A DNA stretch of 64,000 nt from Sphingomonas sp. Its GTDB lineage: Bacteria; Pseudomonadota; Alphaproteobacteria; Sphingomonadales; Sphingomonadaceae. Below the pieces are notes generated by a model. It saw only the letters and a program-made list of their open reading frames with translations. It was not told the DNA's origin and did no database searches. The stretch spans positions 19,015 through 83,014 of the forward strand of contig NZ_JAIERS010000014.1 in NCBI RefSeq assembly GCF_019746665.1, read 5' to 3'. Shown piece after piece: positions 25,645-33,838 of the stretch. Position numbers and translations under genes: made by a program. Numbering within the stretch: the first letter of the stretch is position 1; each line of letters opens with the position of its first letter.

Positions 25645-26952
25645 TCAATCGGCGAACAGCAGCACCGGGGTTTCGAGCAGCTTCTTCAGCGCCTGGACGA
25701 AGCTGGCGGCGTCCCAACCGTCGACCACGCGGTGGTCGCAGCTGATCGACAGGTTCATCAGCTTGGCGCGGACGATGTCGTCGCCCTGGAACACCGGGCG
25801 CTCGACGATCTTGTTGGGGCCGATGATCGCGACTTCGGGGCGGTTGATCACCGGCGTCGTCGCGATTCCGCCGAGCGGCCCGAGCGAGGTGACGGTGAGG
25901 GTGGAGCCGGACAGTTCCTCCGACTTGGCCTTGCCGGTACGCGCGGCCTCGGCCAGGCGGGTAATCTCGGCGGCGAGCTGCCAGATATTCTTGTCCTGCG
26001 CATCGCGGATCACCGGCACCATCAGCCCGGCCTCGGTCTGCGTCGCCATGCCGAGATGCACGCGGCCAAAGCGCGTCACCACCCCCGCTTCGTCATCATA
26101 GCGGGCGTTAAGCATCGGGAAGGCGGGCAGCGTCTTGCAAATCGCGACGATCAGCAGCGGCAGCATGGTCAGCTTGGGGCGCTGCCCCCGCGCGCCGTTC
26201 AGATCGGCGCGCATCGCCTCCAGCGCGGTCACGTCGATCTCGTCGACATAAGTGAAATGCGGGATGTGGCGTTTCGCCGCCGCCATATTCTCGGCGATAC
26301 GACGCCTGAGGCCGATCACCTTCACGGCCGCATCATCGCGCGCGCGGCTCGCATGGGGGGAGTGATAGCCCTGGCCCGACTGGTAGCGCAGATAGGCGTC
26401 GAGATCGGCGTGGCGGACGCGATCGCCCTCACCCTTCACCAGCGCGAGATCGACGCCGAGATCCTTCGCCCGGGCGCGGACGGCGGGGGAGGCGAGAACG
26501 TGGCGCACCGCGCCCAGGCGCGGCGCGGGAACATCGCCACCGGGCTGATGAACGAAGGGTTCGGCCGCCGGCGACGCGAGAGATGCGGTTTCCTCCACTC
26601 CGTTGGAGGGGGCGGGAGCGTCGGGATTCTCGGCCTTATACTGTTCAGCGACTTCGGCCTGTTCGGCGCTCGCCGGCGCCGCGATCGCCTCGGCTTCGGC
26701 GGGCGCCTCGCCCGCGACCTCGATCACCACCAGCGCCGCGCCGATCGGCACCATCGCGCCGACCTCGCCGGCCAGTTCGACCACTCGGCCAGTGACCGGA
26801 CTTTCCATCTCGACCGTCGCCTTGTCGGTCATCATGTCGGCGATCGGCTGATCCTCGCGGACCTCGTCGCCCACGTTGATGTGCCAGGCGACGATCTCGG
26901 CCTCGGCGATGCCCTCGCCGATATCGGGCAAGCGGAAGGTGAAACGCGCCAT
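25645..26952 (-). CDS. bkdB: Branched-chain 2-oxoacid dehydrogenase E2 (dihydrolipoyl acyltransferase)
   Basis: E2 is the core of the complex that oxidises branched-chain 2-oxo acids. The 435-residue product has one lipoyl domain (lipoylated K44 in TDKATVEM). A long Ala/Glu/Pro linker follows, then a peripheral-subunit binding domain near residues 145-180 (ASPAVRARAKDLGVDLALVKGEGDRVRHADLDAYL). The catalytic acyltransferase domain ends with the SCDHRVVDGWDAASFV motif. A single lipoyl domain and the binding-domain sequence fit BkdB better than pyruvate dehydrogenase E2. It lies 3 bases after the E1 beta gene; no E3 follows. Confidence 0.92.
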   Translation of the reverse strand: MARFTFRLPDIGEGIAEAEIVAWHINVGDEVREDQPIADMMTDKATVEMESPVTGRVVELAGEVGAMVPIGAALVVIEVAGEAPAEAEAIAAPASAEQAEVAEQYKAENPDAPAPSNGVEETASLASPAAEPFVHQPGGDVPAPRLGAVRHVLASPAVRARAKDLGVDLALVKGEGDRVRHADLDAYLRYQSGQGYHSPHASRARDDAAVKVIGLRRRIAENMAAAKRHIPHFTYVDEIDVTALEAMRADLNGARGQRPKLTMLPLLIVAICKTLPAFPMLNARYDDEAGVVTRFGRVHLGMATQTEAGLMVPVIRDAQDKNIWQLAAEITRLAEAARTGKAKSEELSGSTLTVTSLGPLGGIATTPVINRPEVAIIGPNKIVERPVFQGDDIVRAKLMNLSISCDHRVVDGWDAASFVQALKKLLETPVLLFAD

Positions 26953-26955
26953 CGG

Positions 26956-28014
26956 TCAGTCCTTCAAAATCGTCTTGAGCGCCTCGCCGATCCGCACGGG
27001 GCCGGGGAAATAGGCCCATTCCAGGCTGTGCGGATAGGGCGTGTCGAAACCCGTGACGCGCAACACCGGCGCCTCCAGGTGATAGAAGCAGCGCTCCTGC
27101 ACCAGTGCAGAAAGCTCGGCGCCGAAGCCCGAGGTACGGGTGGCTTCGTGGATGATCAGACAGCGCCCGGTCTTCTTGACCGAGGCCTCGATCGTCTGGA
27201 TGTCGAGCGGCACCAGCGTGCGCAGGTCGATCACCTCGGCATCGACGCCGTGCTCGGCCGAGACCGCGAGCGCGACGTGTACCATCGTGCCATAGGCGAG
27301 GACCGTCAGCGCCTCGCCCTCGCGCACCACGTTCGCCTGCCCCAGCGGGATGCGGTAATAGCCGGTCGGCACTTCGCCGGCGGGATGCTGCGACCAATTC
27401 TGCGCCGGCTTGTCCCAATAGCCGTTGAACGGGCCGTTATAGAGCCGCTTGGGTTCGAAGAAGACGACCGGATCATTATCCTCGATCGCGGCGATCAGCA
27501 GCCCCTTGGCGTCATAGGGGGTGGCGGGGATCACCGTCTTCAGCCCGGCGACATGCGTGAAAATGGCCTCGGGTGACTGGCTATGCGTCTGCCCGCCGAA
27601 AATGCCGCCGCCCATCGGCGAACGCACCGTGATCGGGCAGGTGAACTCGCCCGCCGAGCGATAGCGCAGCCGCGCCGCCTCGCTCACCAATTGGTCGAGC
27701 GCAGGGTAGATATAGTCGGCGAACTGAATTTCGGGCACCGGACGCAGGCCATAGGCGCCCATGCCGATCGCCACACCGGCGATGCCGCATTCGGTGATCG
27801 GGGTATCGAACACCCGCGTCTTGCCATATTTCTTCTGCAAGCCCGCGGTCGCGCGGAAGACGCCGCCGAAATAGCCGACATCCTCCCCCATCACCACCAC
27901 GTCGGGATCGCGCGCCATCACCACGTCGAGCGCGGAGTTGATCGCCTGGATCATGTTCATCCGCGCGGTCTCGCCTTCGGCGGCGACGGCGGGATCGTTC
28001 AGCACATCGCTCAT
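26956..28014 (-). CDS. bkdA2: Branched-chain 2-oxoacid dehydrogenase E1 beta
   Basis: The 352-residue product is a transketolase-like E1 beta subunit: NMIQAINSALDVVMARDPDVVVMGEDVGYFGGVFRAT, TPITECGIAGVAIGMGAYGLRPVPEIQFADY and the histidine-containing GGQTHSQSPEAIF loop. The C-terminal domain has TGRCLIIHEATRTSGFGAEL. It is longer at the start than pyruvate E1 beta by a short acidic extension. Length and motifs match bacterial BkdA2. It is set 7 bases after the E1 alpha gene and is surely part of the same operon. Confidence 0.93.
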   Translation of the reverse strand: MSDVLNDPAVAAEGETARMNMIQAINSALDVVMARDPDVVVMGEDVGYFGGVFRATAGLQKKYGKTRVFDTPITECGIAGVAIGMGAYGLRPVPEIQFADYIYPALDQLVSEAARLRYRSAGEFTCPITVRSPMGGGIFGGQTHSQSPEAIFTHVAGLKTVIPATPYDAKGLLIAAIEDNDPVVFFEPKRLYNGPFNGYWDKPAQNWSQHPAGEVPTGYYRIPLGQANVVREGEALTVLAYGTMVHVALAVSAEHGVDAEVIDLRTLVPLDIQTIEASVKKTGRCLIIHEATRTSGFGAELSALVQERCFYHLEAPVLRVTGFDTPYPHSLEWAYFPGPVRIGEALKTILKD

Positions 28015-28021
28015 CGCGCTC

Positions 28022-29329
28022 TCACTTGGCTTTCCAGAAGCGGCCCGAGGCTTCTTCCTCGGCGCGCATCTGCTCGCGCTGTTCCTGAAGGTGCCAGGGC
28101 AGTTGCTCGAACACGCCCTCGAACATCGTCTCGAACGGCTGGTGCAGCCCGTGGCCGAGAATGCCGTTGGCCTCGGCCTCTTTCTGGCTCGCCTTCACGA
28201 GCTCGGCGAGTTCGACGTCTTGCGCGGCGTGGCGCGCCTCGTCCCATTCACCGAGCGCGATCAGATGGTCCTTCAGCCGGCGCACCGGATCGCCGAGCGG
28301 CCAGGCATTGGGTTCGGCGGCCGAGCGATAGGCGGTGGGATCGTCCGAGGTCGAATGGCCCTCGGCCCGGTAGGTGAAGAGTTCGATCAGCGTCGGGCCT
28401 TGGTTGGTCCGCGCGCGCTCGGCGGCCCAGGCGGTCGCGGCGTAGACGGCGAGCGCGTCATTGCCGTCGACGCGCAGGCCGGCGATGCCATAGCCTACCG
28501 CGCGCGCCGCGAAGGTGGTCGCCTCCGCGCCGGCGAAGCCCGAAAAGCTGGAAATCGCCCATTGGTTGTTGACCACGTTCAGGATCACCGGCGCGCGATA
28601 AACGCTGGCGAAGGTGCAGGCCGAGTGGAAATCGCCTTCGGCGGTCGAGCCGTCGCCGCACCAAGTCGCCGCGATCCGGGTATCGCCTTTCGCCGCCGAG
28701 GCCATCGCCCAGCCTACCGCCTGGGGATATTGAGTGGTGAGATTGCCGGAGATGGAGAAAAACCCGGCTTCCTTCGCCGAATACATGATCGGCAGCTGCT
28801 TGCCCTGCAGGCGATCGGCGCGGTTCGAATAGACCTGGTTCATCATATCGACCAGCGACCAGCCGCGCGCGATCAGCAACCCCTGCTGGCGATAGCTGGG
28901 GAAGCACATATCGTCACGATCGAGCGCGAAGGCGGCGGCGACCGCCACCGCTTCCTCGCCCGTGCACTTCATGTAGAAACTCGTCTTGCCCTGGCGCTGG
29001 GCGCGGAACATGCGCTCGTCATAGGCGCGGGTGAGCGCCATCGCGCGCAGCATCCGGCGCAGCGTTTCGGGCGGCAGCTTTGGATCCCACGGGCCATGCG
29101 CCTGGTGGTCCTCGCCAAGCACACGCACCAGAGTATAGGCAAGCTCGGTGAATTCAGCGGCGGCGGCGGCGGGATCGGGCCGGGGCTGCGCCCCCGCCGG
29201 CGGCACCGCCACTTCGACAAAATCGACCTGATCGCCGGGACGGAAGCGCGGTTCGGGAACATGGAGCCGCAGCGGCGGCAGATTGCGCCCTGGCACCTGG
29301 TTGAGGGAATCGCCCTGTCGCTCGTCCAT
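28022..29329 (-). CDS. bkdA1: Branched-chain 2-oxoacid dehydrogenase E1 alpha
   Basis: The 435-residue subunit binds thiamine diphosphate through GDGSTAEGDFHSACTFASVYRAPVILNVVNNQWAIS (the GDG...NN motif). It also has the phosphorylation-loop region YRAEGHSTSDDPTAYRS and the E1 alpha block TSFYMKCTGEEAVAVAAAFAL. The N-terminal extension of about 60 residues (PPLRLHVPEPRFRPGDQVDF) is typical of branched-chain, not pyruvate, E1 alpha. A strong ribosome site (GAGGAGAGG) precedes the ATG at 29329. It is the first gene of the E1a-E1b-E2 operon; the promoter must lie in the following 337 bases. Confidence 0.94.
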   Translation of the reverse strand: MDERQGDSLNQVPGRNLPPLRLHVPEPRFRPGDQVDFVEVAVPPAGAQPRPDPAAAAAEFTELAYTLVRVLGEDHQAHGPWDPKLPPETLRRMLRAMALTRAYDERMFRAQRQGKTSFYMKCTGEEAVAVAAAFALDRDDMCFPSYRQQGLLIARGWSLVDMMNQVYSNRADRLQGKQLPIMYSAKEAGFFSISGNLTTQYPQAVGWAMASAAKGDTRIAATWCGDGSTAEGDFHSACTFASVYRAPVILNVVNNQWAISSFSGFAGAEATTFAARAVGYGIAGLRVDGNDALAVYAATAWAAERARTNQGPTLIELFTYRAEGHSTSDDPTAYRSAAEPNAWPLGDPVRRLKDHLIALGEWDEARHAAQDVELAELVKASQKEAEANGILGHGLHQPFETMFEGVFEQLPWHLQEQREQMRAEEEASGRFWKAK

Positions 29330-29666
29330 GACCTCTCCTCACCAGACTCGCCTCAAGCGGTACGGTCGCGAGCGGCATTGCGCGGACGGACATAAAATTT
29401 CAACGACGAATTTCTCGGCCGGGACGACCGCCCCGCGCCGCCGCCCATCGTGCTCGCACATGCCGGATCGGGCCGGCTTAACTTTACCCGCCCAGTCCCG
29501 CCACTGGGACGCCCGCGAAGCGCGGATGGTCGCCGGGGTGCGTTGGTGCATCGCACAATCGCCGCAACCAACCCCGCGCCCAATCGTTTTGGGTTCATTG
29601 TTCATTCAGGCGTCGATTGACCCGCGCGCGGCGCCGCGTGGGGCTTTGGCGCACGAGAGGATAGCC
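29330..29666. other. Divergent intergenic region, bkdA1 / GT4
   Basis: This 337-bp gap should hold the promoters for the branched-chain dehydrogenase operon (minus) and the GT4-GH130 pair (plus). An AT-rich patch at about 29387-29412 (GACATAAAATTTCAA) is the best candidate for a minus-strand promoter, and a short hairpin (GTCCC/GGGAC, about 29495-29510) is present. I see no convincing promoter pair, RNA gene or protein gene; the small open frames look like chance. Confidence 0.5.
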
Positions 29667-31940
29667 ATGACGATCGCCAACCCCACGAAGCTTGATCGCC
29701 CGCTCGATCACATCGCCTTGATCGGCAATTTCCTCCCCCGCCAGTGCGGCATCGCGACATTCACCACCGACACCTATCACGCCCTGCGGGCGCGCTTCCC
29801 CGGGTTGCGGGTCGATGTCTATGCGATGGACGACCTTCCCGGCCAACACGCCTATCCCAGCGCCGTCACCGCCGCGATCCCGCAGCATGATCGCGGCGCT
29901 TACGTGGCCGCCGCCCACGCGATTCAGGCATCGGGCGCGCAGGCGATCTGGGTGCAGCACGAATATGGCATCTTTGGCGGCCCCGCCGGCGAGCATCTGC
30001 TCGCGCTGCTCGATCGCACCAACCTGCCGTTGATCGTGACGCTCCACACCGTGCTCGAACAGCCAAGCGATGATGAGCGCCGGGTGATGGAACGGCTGCT
30101 ACGCCGCGCCGCGCGGGTGATCGTGATGGCTGAGCGCGGGCGCGACATTCTGCGGCGCGTCCATGGCATTGCCGGTCGCCAGGTGAGCGTGATTCCCCAT
30201 GGCGTACCCGATCGCCCCTTCGCGCCCACCGAAGCCTTCAAGGCGCGTTTTGGTTGGGCCGGCCGGCAGGTCGTGCTAACCTTTGGCCTGCTTTCGCCCG
30301 GCAAGGGCATCGAAACGGTGATCGAGGCGCTGCCTGCCGTGATCGCCGCCGCTCCCCATCTGCTCTACGTCGTGCTGGGCGCGACCCACCCGCACCTGAT
30401 CGCGCACGAGGGCCAGGCCTATCGGGAACGGCTGGAAGCGCTTGCCGCCGACCGCGGGGTCGCGGGGCATGTTCAGTTCATCGATCGCTTCGTCGAGCAT
30501 GAGGAGTTGCTCGATTATCTTCAGGCGGCCGACTTGTACGTCACCCCCTATGTGAACCCGGCCCAGATCACCTCGGGCACGCTCAGCTATGCGGTCGCGC
30601 TCGGAAAGCCGGTGGTGTCGACGCCCTACGTCCACGCGACCGAAATCCTGGCCGATGGCCATGGGGTGCTGGTCGATTTCGGCGACAGCGCCGCCTTCGC
30701 GCGCGAGATCACCGCGCTGCTCGGCTCGGACCGCAACCGGCGGAAACTCGCCGAGCGTGCCTATGCGCGCGGGCGGACGATGCTGTGGTCATGCGCCGCT
30801 GAAGCGGCCATGGCGGAACTTTCGGCGGCAGTGGCCGCACGGCCAGCACGGCTGCCGCACGCCGCGCCGCTCGCGCCGCTCGCCCCCGATTTCAGCGCGG
30901 TCGAGCGGATGAGCGATGCGACCGGGATGCTCCAACATTCGATCTATTCGGTCCCCGATCGTCGCCACGGTTATTGCATCGACGACAATGCCCGCGCCCT
31001 GATGCTGGTGGCGCGGATGCCCGGTCTCGACGAGACACAGCGCGACAAATGGCTGACGATCTATGCCGCTTTCGTCCAGCACGGCTGGAACCCCGACCAG
31101 CAGCGCTTCCGCAATTTCATGCGGTTCGACCGAAGCTGGTGCGAGGACGTGGGATCGGAGGATTCGAACGGGCGCACGCTTTGGGCACTCGGCACCGTCG
31201 CCCGCCATGCCGCGCTCCACAAGCATCGCGATTGGGCGACGCGGCTGTTCGACGAGACCGCCGGGCTCGCGCTCACGCTCTGCAGCCCGCGCGCGCAAGC
31301 GTTCGCGATGCTGGGCGCGGCTGAAATGCTCGCCAGCCATCCCGGCCACGCGCTTGCCCGCGAGATATTGGAGCGGTTCAGCGCCGACCACCTCGCCCTG
31401 CTCGCCGAGGCGCGGCGGCCCGAATGGGAATGGTTCGAGATCGTCCTGGCCTATGACAATGCCCGCCTGCCCGAGGCGATGCTGCGCGCCGGACTCGCGC
31501 TCGAACGTCGCGACCTCGTCGACACGGGCCTCACGACGCTGGACTGGATCATCGCTTGCCAAACGAGTCCCGAAGGGCGCTTCCGCGCGGTTGGGACCGA
31601 CAGTTTCGGGCGCGCCTACGCCCCGCCGCTGCCGTTCGACCAGCAGCCGCTCGAAGCACAGGCAACAGTCGACGCGTGCGCCGCCGCCTTTGCCGCGACC
31701 GGCGACGCGCGCTGGATCGCCGAAGCACAGCGCGCCTATCGCTGGTTCCTGGGTGCGAATGACCTCGACCTCGCGCTCGCCAGCGCCGAGGATGGCGGTT
31801 GTTTCGACGGATTGACGCCACAAGGGCTCAACCGCAACCAGGGTGCCGAATCGATCCTGGCGCTGCAGCTCGCCTCGATCACGATAGCCGAGCTTTGCCA
31901 ATATCTTACCGCAGGCGAAACGGTTCGCGCGGTTGCTTGA
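29667..31940 (+). CDS. GT4-type glycosyltransferase with C-terminal alpha/alpha-toroid-like domain
   Basis: The 757-residue product has an N-terminal GT-B glycosyltransferase (about residues 15-390): GNFLPRQCGIATFTTDTYHAL, IWVQHEYGIFGG, VSVIPHGVPD, LTFGLLSPGKGIETVIEAL, and the donor-binding SGTLSYAVALGKPVVSTPYVHATEIL. A helical C-terminal domain (about 410-750) follows, with paired-helix repeats such as RRHGYCIDDNARALMLVARM and FEIVLAYDNARLPEAML, as in (alpha/alpha)6 toroids. It has no signal peptide or membrane segment. ATG 29667 follows GAGAGG. With the adjacent GH130 gene it probably acts on a mannose-based glycan, but that is inference. Confidence 0.87.
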   Translation: MTIANPTKLDRPLDHIALIGNFLPRQCGIATFTTDTYHALRARFPGLRVDVYAMDDLPGQHAYPSAVTAAIPQHDRGAYVAAAHAIQASGAQAIWVQHEYGIFGGPAGEHLLALLDRTNLPLIVTLHTVLEQPSDDERRVMERLLRRAARVIVMAERGRDILRRVHGIAGRQVSVIPHGVPDRPFAPTEAFKARFGWAGRQVVLTFGLLSPGKGIETVIEALPAVIAAAPHLLYVVLGATHPHLIAHEGQAYRERLEALAADRGVAGHVQFIDRFVEHEELLDYLQAADLYVTPYVNPAQITSGTLSYAVALGKPVVSTPYVHATEILADGHGVLVDFGDSAAFAREITALLGSDRNRRKLAERAYARGRTMLWSCAAEAAMAELSAAVAARPARLPHAAPLAPLAPDFSAVERMSDATGMLQHSIYSVPDRRHGYCIDDNARALMLVARMPGLDETQRDKWLTIYAAFVQHGWNPDQQRFRNFMRFDRSWCEDVGSEDSNGRTLWALGTVARHAALHKHRDWATRLFDETAGLALTLCSPRAQAFAMLGAAEMLASHPGHALAREILERFSADHLALLAEARRPEWEWFEIVLAYDNARLPEAMLRAGLALERRDLVDTGLTTLDWIIACQTSPEGRFRAVGTDSFGRAYAPPLPFDQQPLEAQATVDACAAAFAATGDARWIAEAQRAYRWFLGANDLDLALASAEDGGCFDGLTPQGLNRNQGAESILALQLASITIAELCQYLTAGETVRAVA

Positions 31941-31989
31941 CGTCGTCCGGTTGCGTAGAGCCGGCCCGCTTGAGACCCAAGGGGGCCGT

Positions 31990-33291
31990 GTGCTCGACGT
32001 CTATCATCACCCGCTGCGCCTTCGCGCCGATCCGGCGCGGGTCGTCGTGCGGCCGTTCCAGCTCGCGCTTCAGGCCAATGGCAACGCGCCGAGCCGCACC
32101 GAGCGGCTGGTCCGCGAAGTGCTGGCGATGACCGCCACCCAGGCGCGCGACGAGCTGGCGGTGGTGCTCAAGGATTTCGAGGCGCGCCACTGGCAGACGC
32201 GACGCATCTTCATGGCGCGCTATCATGAGATCGCCGGTCAGCTCGGCCTCGACGGCGCCGCGATCGACGACGAGCACCGCCAGCTGATCGGCGCCTATTT
32301 CTGCCACGAATACAGCTATGCCGCCGCCGCGCTGATGAATCCCAGCGCCGTGCCGCATCCCGATCAATCCGGCATGAGCGCGGGATCGCTGCGCATCCTG
32401 ATGTCGCTGCGCGCGGTGGGCGAGGGCCATATCAGCTCGGTTGCCTTCCGCGAGGGAATCATCACCGCCGATCGCGAGCTGATGCTGGCGCCCGAGCCAC
32501 CTTTCGCGACCGCGACCGATACCGTGCACCAGGATAGCGCGCGCCTGCCGAGCGGGGCGGTTACCGTGCATCGCCACCGCGACTCAACGCTTTCGGGAAC
32601 GGTGATTTTCCCGATGACCGCCGCCCAGGCCAAGGGGCTGGAGGATCTGCGCCTGGTCCGCTTCGATCACGGCGACGACGACCATGAGTGGCTCGGCACC
32701 TATACCGCCTATAACGGCGCGGCGATCCAGTCCGAACTGCTGCGCACGCGCGACTTTCGCCGGTTCGATCTGGTGCCGATGACCGGCGCGGCCGCGCGCA
32801 ACAAGGGCATGGCGCTGTTCCCCCGCCGGATCGACGGCCGCTATTGGATGATCGGCCGGCAGGATGGCGAGAATCTGTTTCTGATCGCCTCCGACCGGCT
32901 GACGCATTGGGACGAAGGAACGCGGCTGCTGACCCCGCATTACTCGTGGGAGCTGGTCCAGATCGGCAATTGCGGCCCGCCGATCGAGCTTGACGAGGGC
33001 TGGCTGCTCCTGACCCACGGCGTTGGCGCGATGCGCAAATATTCGATTGGCGCGGTGCTGCTCGACAAGGCCGACCCGTCGCGCGTGATCGGTCGCACCG
33101 CCGCGCCGCTGCTCGCCGCCGCCGATCAGGACCGCGAAGGCTATGTCCCCAACGTCGTCTATAGCTGCGGCGGGTTGCGGATCGGCGATGATCTGTTCCT
33201 GCCCTATGGCGTGGCGGACAGCTCGGTCGCCTTCGCCTTCGTGCCGATCGCCGGGTTGTTGGCGATGATGGAGCCTGTTCAGCGCGGGTAA
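31990..33291 (+). CDS. GH130 family glycoside phosphorylase/hydrolase
   Basis: The 433-residue product belongs to GH130, whose members phosphorolyse or build beta-mannosides (for example beta-1,2-mannobiose). Visible family blocks are EGHISSVAFREGII, SGTVIFPMTAAQAKGLEDLRLVRFD, TYTAYNGAAIQSELLRTRDF, GRYWMIGRQDGENLFL and the late NVVYSCGGLRIGDDLFLPYGVADSSVAFA. No signal peptide is present, so it acts in the cytoplasm. The GTG at 31990 follows AAGGGGG and gives the usual VLDVYHHPLRL start; the TTG at 31933 would overlap the GT4 stop. It lies 49 bases after the GT4 gene, in the same direction. Confidence 0.88.
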   Translation: MLDVYHHPLRLRADPARVVVRPFQLALQANGNAPSRTERLVREVLAMTATQARDELAVVLKDFEARHWQTRRIFMARYHEIAGQLGLDGAAIDDEHRQLIGAYFCHEYSYAAAALMNPSAVPHPDQSGMSAGSLRILMSLRAVGEGHISSVAFREGIITADRELMLAPEPPFATATDTVHQDSARLPSGAVTVHRHRDSTLSGTVIFPMTAAQAKGLEDLRLVRFDHGDDDHEWLGTYTAYNGAAIQSELLRTRDFRRFDLVPMTGAAARNKGMALFPRRIDGRYWMIGRQDGENLFLIASDRLTHWDEGTRLLTPHYSWELVQIGNCGPPIELDEGWLLLTHGVGAMRKYSIGAVLLDKADPSRVIGRTAAPLLAAADQDREGYVPNVVYSCGGLRIGDDLFLPYGVADSSVAFAFVPIAGLLAMMEPVQRG

Positions 33292-33339
33292 AAGCGCGCT
33301 AAGCTTTGTTGCCGCCCGATTAATAAGGGAGACCAGCTG

Positions 33340-33831
33340 ATGACCCGCACTCTTGCCGCCCTGCTGATCGCCGGGCTCACCCTGCCGGCGCTGCCGGCGG
33401 CGGCCCAATCGCCGCAGGACGAGCAGCGCTTCCAGCAGGCGCAGCAGCGTTTCCAGAACGAGCTGAGCATCTTCCAGCAGGAATTCGATCGCTATCAGCG
33501 GTCGCGGGCCAATCGTCCCGCCTATGATCCGCGCTATGACGATCGCGGCGGCGGCTACGACGATGGCTACGACGCCGCCCAATATTACCGTCCTGGGCAG
33601 AGCGAGCGCGTGCTGGGCACCGACGACCGCGTCTATCGCGGCTCGGACGGGCGCTATTATTGCCGCCGCACCGACGGTACCACGGGGCTGATCGTGGGCG
33701 GCGCGGTAGGTGGTATCTTCGGCAACGCGATCGCCCCGCGCGGGTCGCGCACGCTGGGGAGCATCCTGGGGATCGTCGGTGGCGCCGCGCTCGGTGGTTC
33801 GATCGACCGCAACCGGGTGAGCTGTCGTTGA
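33340..33831 (+). CDS. Secreted glycine-zipper (2TM) domain protein
   Basis: The 163-residue product has a signal peptide (MTRTLAALLIAGLTLPALPAAAQ) and a Gln-rich coiled-coil stretch (DEQRFQQAQQRFQNELSIFQQEFDRY-type, residues 27-50). A Tyr/Asp/Gly-rich middle follows. The C-terminal glycine-zipper hairpin, GLIVGGAVGGIFGNAIAPRGS..LGSILGIVGGAALGGSID, is at about residues 115-155. Such domains associate with membranes or form oligomeric pores; no specific role is known. A GGGAG ribosome site precedes the ATG. The gene ends 7 bases before the converging pbpC stop. Confidence 0.85.
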   Translation: MTRTLAALLIAGLTLPALPAAAQSPQDEQRFQQAQQRFQNELSIFQQEFDRYQRSRANRPAYDPRYDDRGGGYDDGYDAAQYYRPGQSERVLGTDDRVYRGSDGRYYCRRTDGTTGLIVGGAVGGIFGNAIAPRGSRTLGSILGIVGGAALGGSIDRNRVSCR

Positions 33832-33838
33832 AGACCGC

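Noticed and set aside
24922..27576. An 884-residue open frame antisense to the PP2C, E2 and E1 beta genes
   Set aside because: It runs across three recognised genes on the other strand and shows no domain; it is a GC-skew shadow.
29339..29605. Open frames in the bkdA1-GT4 gap
   Set aside because: They are short, lack ribosome sites and show low-complexity Arg/Pro composition; the region is better read as a divergent promoter region.
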